A stretch of 46,960 bases of DNA, from the NCBI GenBank assembly GCA_019912885.1, contig JAIOHV010000206.1, positions 1 to 46,960 of the forward strand. The letters are read 5' to 3'. This DNA comes from a bacterium. Its GTDB lineage: Bacteria > Lernaellota > Lernaellaia > JACKCT01. The notes under the pieces are model-generated. The model was not told the DNA's origin and ran no database searches. It saw only the letters and a program-made list of their open reading frames with translations. The translations under genes were made by a program, and so were the position numbers. This document shows positions 26,017-34,087 of the stretch, piece by piece (positions within the stretch are counted from its first letter, which is position 1; each line of letters opens with the position of its first letter).

Positions 26017-26241
26017 AAAATCTCCTCCTGCGCGCCCCCCGAGGCGGCGCGAAAAAACATGAAAAAAACAGAAACGCATTTTCGGGCAAAATCGCCCGTT
26101 CCGTAAAGAGAAAAATCGACCGCTCGCGGAATGCCCCGCGCCGCCGTGAGCTTCGGCGCTGCCCGTTGTTGCCCGCCGCCGCGATTTGACCTAAGACGGG
26201 AGGGCTTTCCGGGTCGTTTCTTCCTCATCGGAGCGGGACGT
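26017..26241. other. Divergent control region of cytochrome and porin genes
   Basis: 225 bases shared by the divergent cytochrome and porin-like genes. A hairpin CGGGC-AAAATC-GCCCG lies at about 26089-26104 with AT-rich flanks (AAAAAACATGAAAAAAACAG), where promoters could sit. No confident -35/-10 pair is found. AGGAGG before 26016 is the cytochrome Shine-Dalgarno. Confidence 0.4.
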
Positions 26242-27480
26242 ATGCCGCGCGATAACCGCACTCCTACGAACCGACGTGCTCCGTTCGCCCGCGCGGCGTT
26301 TCTGGCGTGCGTCGGTTTGTTGTTGTCCGCGACCGCCGCGCGCGCCGAATACGGCGACCCCGAAATCCGCCCGTGGGCGGAGGTGCTCGCGTTCTACGAG
26401 TACAACGTCTCGAATTATCCCGGCGACGATCCGCGATTCGAGCAGATCGACGAGAACCGCTTCGACCTGAACCGCGTGTGGTTCGGGCTCGACGCGAATC
26501 TCACGCAGACGTGGTTTGCGCGCGTGGTGCTCGCGGTCAAGCGCGCGGACGAGATTTCCGCCGAAACGGGCACGGTGCCAAGCGGCGAAGCGGACGATCC
26601 CGACACGCCCGAGGACGAATCGGAGCAACAGGTCGTGACCGATCTGTCGTCCGAACGGACGGGCGCGTACGAGGCGTACCTGACGTACGCGTATTTTTCG
26701 TACCGGCCGTTCCGCTGGTTCAATTTCGATTTCGGCATGATCCGCGGCGCGTACGTGGCGTCGATCTTCCGTCACTGGAAGCACCGCTACATCGAGGAGA
26801 ACCTCGTCTTCCGTAACCGCCTCATCCGCAGCGGCTACGGCGACCTGGGCGCCGCGATCGCGAGCGAAATCCCCGGCGGCTTCGGCGCATGGCGCGTCGC
26901 GGCGCTGAATGGGGAGGGCAAGCTCGCCGCGGAGCAGAACGCGGGCAAGGCGATCGAGGCGATGGCGTGGATCGCGCCGCTCGCGCCGATTCGCGCGTTC
27001 GAGGGATTCGAGATCATGGGCACGCTGCGCGAGGACACGGTGCAGCCCGACGCGCCCGAGGTTCAGGACAGCTTCCGCCAGCTTCTGGTCGGTTATCGCT
27101 ACAAACACGCGAGCGGCTACGGCTTCGGCCTTGGCGTCGAGGGCGTGCGCCGGCGGGTGCGTTTCGACGCGGGGCGCGACATCACGACGCACGCCGCGAT
27201 GGCGTTTGCCGACATCTTCTTCCCCGGCGGATTCGGCCTCGTGGGGCGATACGACTACCTCGATCCGGACATCGAAAACGATAAGGACACCGGGCAGGGG
27301 TACAACGACGAGCGCGACATGATCGTCGCCGCCGTATACGCGCAACCAATCAAGTTCGTGCGCCTTGCGATCGGCGGCCGACAGGAAGGAACCGCGGCGC
27401 GATACGTGGACTCGTCCGGCGATTCGAAGGAGTCCGAGCCGGACAGGTATCTGTTTTTTGCAACGGAGTTGAAATTTTGA
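26242..27480 (+). CDS. Porin-like outer-membrane protein
   Basis: 412 residues from the ATG at 26242, which gives a signal peptide (FLACVGLLLSATAARA). The mature protein shows alternating amphipathic strands (WFARVVLAVKRA, YEAYLTYAYFSYRPF, LLVGYRYKHASGYGFGLGV) and ends in the ELKF barrel terminus. An acidic loop (about 115-140, EADDPDTPEDESEQQ) interrupts the early part. It is similar in style to phosphate-selective porin or other 16-18-strand porins. It is divergent from a diheme cytochrome, so a role in electron transfer or in substrate entry for that pathway is possible. Its last codons fuse with the word array that follows. Confidence 0.75.
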   Translation: MPRDNRTPTNRRAPFARAAFLACVGLLLSATAARAEYGDPEIRPWAEVLAFYEYNVSNYPGDDPRFEQIDENRFDLNRVWFGLDANLTQTWFARVVLAVKRADEISAETGTVPSGEADDPDTPEDESEQQVVTDLSSERTGAYEAYLTYAYFSYRPFRWFNFDFGMIRGAYVASIFRHWKHRYIEENLVFRNRLIRSGYGDLGAAIASEIPGGFGAWRVAALNGEGKLAAEQNAGKAIEAMAWIAPLAPIRAFEGFEIMGTLREDTVQPDAPEVQDSFRQLLVGYRYKHASGYGFGLGVEGVRRRVRFDAGRDITTHAAMAFADIFFPGGFGLVGRYDYLDPDIENDKDTGQGYNDERDMIVAAVYAQPIKFVRLAIGGRQEGTAARYVDSSGDSKESEPDRYLFFATELKF

Positions 27481-27522
27481 ATTGGTTGAAGTTTTGAGTT
27501 GGGGAGTTTGGAAGTTGGGGAG
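27467..27522. repeat. GTTGAAGTTTTGAGTTGGGGAG word array
   Basis: Degenerate words (GTTGAAATTTTGA, GTTGAAGTTTTGA, GTTTGGAAGTTGGGGA) starting inside the last codons of the porin gene and running past the TGA stop. Low GC compared with the neighbours. Confidence 0.75.
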
Positions 27523-27586
27523 CCGCACGCGCCTCCTAACGCACGACGATATGGACCACAACCCTAGGGAGCCCGGTCTTGCGATG

Positions 27587-27622
27587 ACCTTCCAGGCTTC
27601 CGGACTTCCAGACTTTCAGACT
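27587..27622. repeat. CTTCCAGACTT word array
   Basis: Tandem words CTTCCAGGCTTCCGGACTTCC then AGACTTTCAGACT in the gap between the porin and the purine permease. Another low-GC word family. Confidence 0.7.
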
Positions 27623-27632
27623 ATGCGTTTCC

Positions 27633-27665
27633 GGGCACCGGCACGGGCACGGGCACGGAGACGGG
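27633..27665. repeat. GGGCAC microsatellite-like array
   Basis: Units of GGGCAC/GGCACC repeated about five times with drift, just upstream of the NCS2 permease start. Confidence 0.75.
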
Positions 27666-27678
27666 CGGTGAGCGTCAC

Positions 27679-29070
27679 ATGACCGACTTTCTCGAACGCG
27701 CCTTCCGCCTTTCCGCGAACAGCACGACCGTTCGCACGGAGGTTCTCGCCGGCGTGACGACGTTCATGACGATGGCCTACATCATCGTCGTGAACCCCGC
27801 GATCCTCGCCAGCGCGAACGGCGCGCGCATGGACTTCGGCGCGGTCATGGTCGCCACGTGCCTGGCGGCCGCGTTCGGCACGATCGTCATGGGCGTCGTC
27901 GCGCGCTACCCCATCGCGCTGGCGCCCGGCATGGGGCTGAACGCGTTTTTCAGCTACGAGATCTGCAACGCCGTCGCGCGCCTGCAAGCCGAGCACAAGG
28001 TCGCCGAGGGCGTGGAGCCGTGGCAGATCGCGCTTGGCATGGTGTTTATATCCGGCGTGATCTTCACGATTCTCACGACGCTTCGCATCCGCAAGATGGT
28101 GGTGAACGCCGTGCCCGGTTCGCTCAAGATCGCCATCGCCGCGGGCATCGGATTTTTCATCGCGGTCATCGGGCTCATGGAGGCGGGCGTCATCGTCGCG
28201 CATCCGGTGACGTTCGTGCAGCTTGGCGACGTTCTTTCCGCGCCGACGCTGCTGGCGATCTTCGGAGTCGCGCTCACCGCGGCGCTGCTGGCGCGCGGCG
28301 TGCGCGGCGCGATTCTCATCGGCCTTGTGGCGACGGGGCTTGGCGGCATTCCGCTTGGCATCGTCAGTTTTTCCGGCGGCGTCGTGTCCGCGCCGCCGAC
28401 GCTGTCGACGTTCGGCGAGCTGCGCATCGTCGACGCGCTCTCGTGGCCGTTTGTCGCGCCGATCCTGATGCTGCTTTTCGTCGACATGTTCGACACCATC
28501 GGCACGCTCGTCGGCGTGACGCACCAGGGCGGCATGCTGCGCAAGGGCGAGCTGCCGCGCGCTTCGCGCGCGCTCGCCTCCGACGCGATCGCGACGATGG
28601 GCGGCGCGGTGCTGGGCACGAGCACGGTGACAAGCTACGTCGAATCCGCGGCGGGCGTGTCCGCCGGCGGCCGCACCGGCCTTGCGAACGTGGTGACCGC
28701 CGCGCTGTTTCTGGTTGCGATCTTCTTTTCACCGATCGTCGCCATGTTCGGCGCGTCGGTGCCCTCGCCCGCGGACCCGAACGTCTTTCTGCGCCCCGTC
28801 ACCGCGCCGGCGCTCATCCTCGTCGGGTTTCTGATGATGCGCGGCTTGCGTAGTGTGGATTGGGACGACCTCACGGAATCGCTGCCCGTGTTCCTGACCA
28901 TCCTCGTCATGCCGCTGACGTTTTCGATCAGCCACGGCTTCGCGGCGGGGTTCGTCTCCTACGCGCTCGTCAAACTCGCGGCCGGGAAACGAAAGGACGT
29001 GCATCCGCTGGTGTGGGGACTGGCCGGGATTTTCGTCGCGCGGTACGTGTTCTTGCCGATTCATCTATAG
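27679..29070 (+). CDS. NCS2 family purine permease (AzgA/AdeP type)
   Basis: A 463-residue inner-membrane transporter of the nucleobase:cation symporter-2 family, AzgA branch, which imports adenine, guanine or hypoxanthine with protons. About 12-14 hydrophobic segments are visible. Family motifs: TTFMTMAYIIVVNP near the N-terminus, LAPGMGLNAFF in TM3, MLLFVDMFDTIGTLVGV, and GTSTVTSYVESAAGVSAGGRTG (re-entrant region). An ATG at 27679 follows a GGTGAG. Purine-biosynthesis genes purB and purF lie 2-4 kb further downstream, so purine supply may be a theme here. Confidence 0.94.
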   Translation: MTDFLERAFRLSANSTTVRTEVLAGVTTFMTMAYIIVVNPAILASANGARMDFGAVMVATCLAAAFGTIVMGVVARYPIALAPGMGLNAFFSYEICNAVARLQAEHKVAEGVEPWQIALGMVFISGVIFTILTTLRIRKMVVNAVPGSLKIAIAAGIGFFIAVIGLMEAGVIVAHPVTFVQLGDVLSAPTLLAIFGVALTAALLARGVRGAILIGLVATGLGGIPLGIVSFSGGVVSAPPTLSTFGELRIVDALSWPFVAPILMLLFVDMFDTIGTLVGVTHQGGMLRKGELPRASRALASDAIATMGGAVLGTSTVTSYVESAAGVSAGGRTGLANVVTAALFLVAIFFSPIVAMFGASVPSPADPNVFLRPVTAPALILVGFLMMRGLRSVDWDDLTESLPVFLTILVMPLTFSISHGFAAGFVSYALVKLAAGKRKDVHPLVWGLAGIFVARYVFLPIHL

Positions 29071-29126
29071 AAGGCTGAGGTGTTCGGTGTGCCGCGATGT
29101 CGATGCTGCGATGTCGGTGCCGCGAG

Positions 29127-29314
29127 CGTTCAGCGTTCCCAGGCGGGGAGACGAGACGGGGAATCGCAGCATAAGCAGGTGAGGACACCTGCGGTCCCGG
29201 GGAGGGGCCGGCGCGGGAAGACACTCGCGTGGTATTTGCTGGTGCGGCGGGAAGACGAGGCGGTGAATCGCAGCATAAGCAGGCGGGCCGCCCGCGGTCC
29301 CGGGGAATTGCGGT
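29127..29314. repeat. 188-bp direct repeat, copy 1
   Basis: Matches 29487-29674 at 187 of 188 positions; the one difference is T at 29225 against G at 29585. Internally it contains two related units of about 43 bases (29161-29203 and 29265-29307), each reading GAATCGCAGCATAAGCAGG then a small palindrome then GCGGTCCCGGGGA. The palindrome is GCAGGTG..CACCTGC in the first unit and GCGGGC..GCCCGC in the second. Confidence 0.95.
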
Positions 29315-29486
29315 AAAAGCAGGCGGGTCACCTGCGATGTCAGGGCCGCAAACGCAGCGCAGCGGAGTGCGCGGTCGCGTACGCGCCGGTGCAACGTGTT
29401 TCGTGTGTTGCGATGTCAGTGCCGCGAGCGGCAGCGAGCGGTTCGTACCGCCGTGCCACGGTGCGCGCTTTCAAATGCCGAACCGT

Positions 29487-29674
29487 CGTTCAGCGTTCCC
29501 AGGCGGGGAGACGAGACGGGGAATCGCAGCATAAGCAGGTGAGGACACCTGCGGTCCCGGGGAGGGGCCGGCGCGGGAAGACACGCGCGTGGTATTTGCT
29601 GGTGCGGCGGGAAGACGAGGCGGTGAATCGCAGCATAAGCAGGCGGGCCGCCCGCGGTCCCGGGGAATTGCGGT
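29487..29674. repeat. 188-bp direct repeat, copy 2
   Basis: Second copy, exactly 360 bases after the first, with a single substitution at 29585. The near identity points to recent duplication or gene-conversion, since the unique sequence between the copies is unrelated to either. Confidence 0.95.
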
Positions 29675-29895
29675 TTATATCGGGGCGGGTTCGACCGCGC
29701 ACTTCGCCGACCCGCTCGGCGCGGGCCGGCTTCGTTTGCGGCCCTGACATCGCCATGCCACGCGCCGTCGGGGGCTTTGGTCCGGCGCGATCGCGGACGG
29801 ATCGGCGATGAGCCAGCTTCGGCGCAAAGGCTCGATCAGCGGATTGGCCGGATGCTCGCGGAAGGTTCGCCAGCAGCCTCTCATGTGCGATGGCC

Positions 29896-29938
29896 GATGG
29901 ACAAAATGGACATCATGGACATGATGGACGGCATGGAC
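29896..29938. repeat. ATGGACATC word array
   Basis: Words ATGGACAAA, ATGGACATC, ATGGACATG, ATGGACGGC, ATGGAC in a 9-base rhythm. This is the reverse complement of the 21594-21648 array. Confidence 0.85.
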
Positions 29939-29969
29939 GCCGGCCTGCTTCCCGATTTTTAGCGAGCCT

Positions 29970-30230
29970 ATGCCGCGCCTCATCAAACGCAAGCACACCG
30001 CAAGCGCGCGCGTCGGCTGGACGCTTTTGGCGATCCACGTCGTCACGTGGTTTCCGGGCGTGCTCGTCATTCCGTTCATGGACATGCCCTGGGACCTGCC
30101 GCTTGGTTTCCGGCAACGCCTGGCGATGACGCTCGTCATCATCGGCGAAGTCTGCCTGTGGGCGGCCGTGCCGTTCCTCGCGCGCGAGATGATCGAGGCG
30201 ATCAGGGAGCGCTGCCGAGCGGAGGCGTGA
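29970..30230 (+). CDS. Small two-helix inner-membrane protein
   Basis: An 86-residue protein with two hydrophobic segments (about 14-36 and 51-70) joined by a loop MDMPWDLPLGFRQ, and a charged tail (REMIEAIRERCRAEA). The basic N-terminus (MPRLIKRKH) suggests a cytoplasmic start. It resembles the short two-helix proteins annotated as transporter suffix domain, but that match is from memory of the pattern. No good Shine-Dalgarno precedes the ATG. Its TGA stop is followed 3 bases later by an inverted-repeat element. Confidence 0.6.
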   Translation: MPRLIKRKHTASARVGWTLLAIHVVTWFPGVLVIPFMDMPWDLPLGFRQRLAMTLVIIGEVCLWAAVPFLAREMIEAIRERCRAEA

Positions 30231-30232
30231 TC

Positions 30233-30339
30233 CGGCGGTACACAGAGCGCACAGGGAAGCCACGGAGGGCACCGAGAATCGAACAAGAATAGGACCCCCG
30301 TGTTCTCCGTGTCTCCTCGGTGTTCTCCGTGTACCGCCG
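30233..30339. mobile_element. 107-bp inverted-repeat element with 11-bp perfect ends
   Basis: Terminal inverted repeat CGGCGGTACAC (30233-30243) and GTGTACCGCCG (30329-30339) match perfectly. Inside, the left half has CACAGAG/CACGGAGGGCAC words and the right half the complementary TTCTCCGTGT words, so the whole can fold into an imperfect hairpin. It encodes nothing. Size and ends are MITE-like, but no clear target-site duplication is seen. A degenerate relative without such ends is at 2506-2594. Confidence 0.65.
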
Positions 30340-30349
30340 AATTGCGATT

Positions 30350-30382
30350 CATTCCGCATTCCAAATTCCGCATTCCCAATTC
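30350..30382. repeat. CATTCCGCATTCC word array
   Basis: Reverse-complement orientation of the GGGAATTGGGAAT array at 22246, directly following the 107-bp element. Confidence 0.8.
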
Positions 30383-30470
30383 GGCCGCATCGTTGCCCCG
30401 GCCGCCCCATATCGGGTATACCTATCGCGTCCTTTGACCCCACCCCTTGCGTGCCGGGAAGAGCCAACTG

Positions 30471-31325
30471 GTGGCGACCTTTTCCATTCAGAGCCTCGCC
30501 AGCGGAAGCGGCGGAAACGCTTACGTCATCACGGCGGATTCCACGCGCCTTCTCGTCGATGCGGGCCTGTCCGCCAGGCAGATCACGCTGCGCCTCGCGA
30601 CGGCCGGCATCGCGCCGGAATCCATCGACGGCGTCCTTCTCACGCACGAGCATCACGACCACATCTGCGGCATTCCGGTGCTGTCCCGGCGATTTCGTTA
30701 CCGCACGTGGGCGATCGAGGAAGCCGCCACGTCGCCCTACCGACGCGGGCCGCGTCTTTGCGACGAGCCGGGCGTGGCGATCACGCCGATCTCCGCCTCG
30801 GAAGCTTTCACGATCGGCGGCATTTCGATCCGGCCGTTTTCGGTCAGCCACGACGCGATCGATCCGGTGATGTTCACGTTTGATTACGCCGGGCGGCGCA
30901 TCGCGCTTTGCACGGATCTCGGCATCGTGACGCGCCTGGTGCGCGAGCGCATCCGTGAGGCGAACGTGCTCGTCGTCGAGTCGAACCACGATGTCCAAAT
31001 GCTGGAGGACGGCCCGTACCCGCGTGACGTGAAGCGCCGCGTGCGGGGAAAATTCGGACACCTCTCCAACGAGGAGGCGCAGGAGCTGGTGCGCGACGTG
31101 GCGCATCCCGGCTTGCACACCGTCGTGCTCGGTCATCTTTCCGAAACGAACAACACGCCAAAAATCGCCGCGTCCGGCATGCGCCACGTGCTCGACGAGA
31201 TTCTTCCCGACTGCCGCCTGCTCGTCGCCGCGCAGCACGAGATCGGCGAGGCCGTTTTCGCCGAGCCCGCGCCCGCTCCCACGCATGCCGTGCCGGCGCT
31301 CGCCGCCACCGGGTCGTTGTTCTGA
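30471..31325 (+). CDS. MBL-fold metallo-hydrolase (WalJ/YycJ-like)
   Basis: 284 residues from the GTG at 30471, which gives the usual N-terminus (MATFSIQSLASGSGGNAYVI). A TTG at 30447 would add 8 residues. Zinc-binding motif THEHHDH is at about 62-68. Further metal ligands are likely His in SVSHDAID, Asp in ALCTDLG and His in VVLGHLSETNN. The pattern matches the RNase Z-like subgroup that includes YycJ/WalJ, linked to DNA repair or nuclease activity in Firmicutes. The C-terminal 30 residues are Ala/Pro-rich. purB starts 40 bases downstream in the same direction. Confidence 0.9.
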   Translation: MATFSIQSLASGSGGNAYVITADSTRLLVDAGLSARQITLRLATAGIAPESIDGVLLTHEHHDHICGIPVLSRRFRYRTWAIEEAATSPYRRGPRLCDEPGVAITPISASEAFTIGGISIRPFSVSHDAIDPVMFTFDYAGRRIALCTDLGIVTRLVRERIREANVLVVESNHDVQMLEDGPYPRDVKRRVRGKFGHLSNEEAQELVRDVAHPGLHTVVLGHLSETNNTPKIAASGMRHVLDEILPDCRLLVAAQHEIGEAVFAEPAPAPTHAVPALAATGSLF

Positions 31326-31365
31326 TGCGGTTGTTCGCCGCTCGCGCCCGGCCAGGGGCGCCCGC

Positions 31366-32670
31366 ATGATCCCGCGTTACACGCGCCCGGAGATGGCGCG
31401 AATCTGGTCCGACGAAAACCGCTTTGCCGCGTGGCTTGCCGTGGAGATCGCCGCTGCGGAGGCGATGGCGGCCGAGGGCCTCGTGCCGCGCGAGGCGGTG
31501 GAGACGATCAAGAAAAAGGCGAGTTTCGATCCCGCGCGCGTGCTCGAGATCGAAAAGGAAACGCGCCACGACGTAATCGCGTTTCTGACGAACGTCGCGG
31601 AGTCCGTCGGCGAGGACGCGCGCTGGCTGCACTGGGGCATGACAAGCTCCGACGTGCTCGACACCGCGTTCGCGATGCAGCTTGCCCAGGCTTGCGATCT
31701 GCTCGTCGCCGGCATCGACAAGTTCATGGCAACGCTCAAGACGCGTGCGTACGAGTTCAAGGACACGTTGCAGATGGGCCGCTCGCACGGCATCCACGCG
31801 GAACCCATCACCTTCGGCCACAAGCTCGCGATCTGGTACGACGAGATGCGGCGCAACCGCGAACGCCTTGTCGCCGCGCGCTCTCGCGTTGCCGTCGGCA
31901 AGATCTCCGGTGCGGTCGGCACCTTTGCGCACCTGCCGCCGTCGATCGAGGAAGCGGCGTGCCAATCGCTCGGCCTCGCGTTCGCGCCCGCGTCGAGCCA
32001 GATCGTGCAACGCGACCGGCACGCGGAGTTTTTCGCGCAGTGCGCCGTAGTCGCCGGCACGCTCGAAAAGATCGCGGTGGAAGTGCGTCATTTGCAGCGC
32101 ACCGAAGTGTATGAGGCCGAGGAAAAATTCCACGCGGGGCAGAAGGGCAGCTCGGCCATGCCCCACAAACGCAATCCGGTCCTCTCTGAAAACGTAAGCG
32201 GTCTTGCGCGGCTGGTGCGTTCGAATGCGATCGCGGCCTTCGAAAATCAGGCGCTTTGGCACGAACGGGACATCAGCCATTCGTCCGTGGAGCGCGTGAT
32301 CGGCCCGGATGCGACGATCACGCTGGATTTCATGCTCCACCGCGCAAACGAGATCGTCGGCGGACTGGTCGTGTATCCGGACAAAATGCGCGAGAATATG
32401 GAGCGGACGGGCGGGCTGTACGCCTCGCAGACGATTCTGCTTCATCTCGTGAAGCAGGGCGTGCGCCGCGAGGACGCCTACCGCATGGTGCAGCGGAACG
32501 CCATGAAGGTCTGGGAGACGGGCGCGGATTTCCTGACCGAGCTGCTTTCCGACAAGGACATCACCGGCCGCATCGACGAGGCGGCGATCCGCGCCGCGCT
32601 CGATCCGGCCATTCAGGTGCGTCACGTGGAGAAAATTTTTGAACGGGTATTCGAAAAACAGGATGGCTGA
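31366..32670 (+). CDS. purB: Adenylosuccinate lyase
   Basis: 434 residues from the ATG at 31366, with AGGGG upstream. PurB cleaves SAICAR to AICAR and adenylosuccinate to AMP, both with release of fumarate. Signatures: YTRPEMARIWSDENRF at the start, GMTSSDVLDTAFAMQL, GRSHGIHAEPITFG (His), and the fumarase-family loop GSSAMPHKRNPVLSEN with the catalytic Ser. Its end overlaps the start of purF by 8 bases, so the two are coupled. Confidence 0.98.
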   Translation: MIPRYTRPEMARIWSDENRFAAWLAVEIAAAEAMAAEGLVPREAVETIKKKASFDPARVLEIEKETRHDVIAFLTNVAESVGEDARWLHWGMTSSDVLDTAFAMQLAQACDLLVAGIDKFMATLKTRAYEFKDTLQMGRSHGIHAEPITFGHKLAIWYDEMRRNRERLVAARSRVAVGKISGAVGTFAHLPPSIEEAACQSLGLAFAPASSQIVQRDRHAEFFAQCAVVAGTLEKIAVEVRHLQRTEVYEAEEKFHAGQKGSSAMPHKRNPVLSENVSGLARLVRSNAIAAFENQALWHERDISHSSVERVIGPDATITLDFMLHRANEIVGGLVVYPDKMRENMERTGGLYASQTILLHLVKQGVRREDAYRMVQRNAMKVWETGADFLTELLSDKDITGRIDEAAIRAALDPAIQVRHVEKIFERVFEKQDG

Positions 32671-34087
32671 TCCGCACGACGAGCACTTCAAGGACGAGTG
32701 CGGCGTCGTCGGCATCTTCGGCAACGACGAGGCGGCGAACTTCGCCTATCTCGCCCTGCAGGCGTTGCAGCATCGCGGGCAGGAGTCCGCCGGTATCGTC
32801 AGCCACGACGGCGAGCGCAGCTACGTGCACCGCGACATGGGTCTTGTCGGCCACGTGTTCAACGAGGAAAACCTGTCGCGCCTCGTCGGCCACGCCGCCA
32901 TCGGCCACGTGCGCTACTCGACGACCGGCTCGTCGCACATCAAGAACGCGCAGCCCTTCGCGGTGGAATACGCGCGGGGGCCGATCGCCATCGCGCACAA
33001 CGGCAACCTGGTGAACGCGCAGGGCTTGCGCAACCGCCTGGAGTCCGAGGGCATCATCTTCCAGTCCACGACGGACACGGAGGTGGTGACGCACCTCATC
33101 GCGCGCGGACACGGCGATCCGGTGCAGCGCATCATCGCCGCGCTGGATCAGGTCGTCGGGGCGTACAGCATGGTGTTCCTGACCGAGAACCTGCTCATCG
33201 CCGCGCGCGACCCACGCGGCTGGCGGCCCTTGATGCTCGGCAAGAAGGACGGCGCGACCGTGGTCGCCAGCGAGTCCTGCGCGCTTGCGCTTCTCGAGGG
33301 CGAATACGAGCGCGAGGTGGAGCCGGGCGAGGTGCTCGTCATCGGCGAGCACGGCATGACCTCGTATTTCCCGTTCGCGGAAAAGCGCCGCGCGTCGTGC
33401 GTGTTCGAGTTCATCTACTTCGCTCGGCCGGACTCCAAGATTTTCGGCGAGCCGGTGTATCCGGTGCGCCTCGCGCTCGGCCGCAAGCTTGCCGAGGAGC
33501 ACCCGGCGGACGCGGATCTGGTCACGCCGGTGCCGGATTCGGGCATGGCCGCCGCGCTCGGCTATGCGGAGGCGAGCGGTGTGCCGTTTCAGCTTGGCCT
33601 CGTGCGCAGCCACTACCTTGGGCGCACGTTCATCGAACCGGAGCAGAACATCCGCCATTTCGGCGTGCGGCTGAAACTGTCGCCGAATCCGGCGGTGATC
33701 GAGGGCAAGCGCGTCATTTTGGTGGACGATTCCATCGTGCGCGGCACGACGATGCGCAAGATCGTGTCGATGATCCGCGAGGCGGGCGCCGCCGAGATCC
33801 ACGTGCGCATCAGCTCGCCGCCGATCGCGTGGCCGTGCTACTTCGGCATCGACACGCCGACGCGCGAGGAGCTTGTCGCGACGAAGATGACGACAGACGA
33901 GATCGCCGCGTTTCTTGGCGCGGACTCGCTTGGTTATCTCTCGATCGAGGGCATGCAGCAGTGCCTGCCGGCGGCGCCGGATACCTATTGTTACGCCTGC
34001 TTCGACGGCCGCTATCCCGACCAGCCGGAGCAGGAGGTCGCCACGCGCCAGCTTGCCCTGTTCGAGGCGGACGAAGCGCGCGCGTGA
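32663..34087 (+). CDS. purF: Amidophosphoribosyltransferase
   Basis: 474 residues from the ATG at 32663. The enzyme makes phosphoribosylamine from PRPP and glutamine, the first step of purine synthesis. A 12-residue propeptide precedes catalytic Cys13 (DECGVVGIFG). The PRPP loop is VILVDDSIVRGTT. Cys residues in RRASCVFEF, IAWPCYFG and the CYAC pair near the C-terminus match the four [4Fe-4S] ligands of the Bacillus-type enzyme, so an Fe-S form is likely. It overlaps purB by 8 bases and its TGA overlaps the GTG of the next gene. Confidence 0.97.
   Translation: MADPHDEHFKDECGVVGIFGNDEAANFAYLALQALQHRGQESAGIVSHDGERSYVHRDMGLVGHVFNEENLSRLVGHAAIGHVRYSTTGSSHIKNAQPFAVEYARGPIAIAHNGNLVNAQGLRNRLESEGIIFQSTTDTEVVTHLIARGHGDPVQRIIAALDQVVGAYSMVFLTENLLIAARDPRGWRPLMLGKKDGATVVASESCALALLEGEYEREVEPGEVLVIGEHGMTSYFPFAEKRRASCVFEFIYFARPDSKIFGEPVYPVRLALGRKLAEEHPADADLVTPVPDSGMAAALGYAEASGVPFQLGLVRSHYLGRTFIEPEQNIRHFGVRLKLSPNPAVIEGKRVILVDDSIVRGTTMRKIVSMIREAGAAEIHVRISSPPIAWPCYFGIDTPTREELVATKMTTDEIAAFLGADSLGYLSIEGMQQCLPAAPDTYCYACFDGRYPDQPEQEVATRQLALFEADEARA

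Larger units (their letters stand above)
29071..29969. repeat. Repeat island without genes
   Basis: About 900 bases without a supported gene. It holds two 188-bp near-identical blocks (listed separately), a GATGTCAGGGCCGCAAACG-type unit at 29317-29380, a GATGTCAGTGCCGCGAGCGG unit at 29411-29445, a TTCGTTTGCGGCCCTGACATC unit (opposite orientation) at 29731-29752, and ATGGACATC words at 29896-29938. Open frames here are side effects of the repeats. Confidence 0.85.

Noticed and set aside
29080-29811. Open frames of 78-140 codons in the repeat island
   Set aside because: They are built from the duplicated 188-bp block and its palindromes; the same peptide appears twice only because the DNA is repeated.
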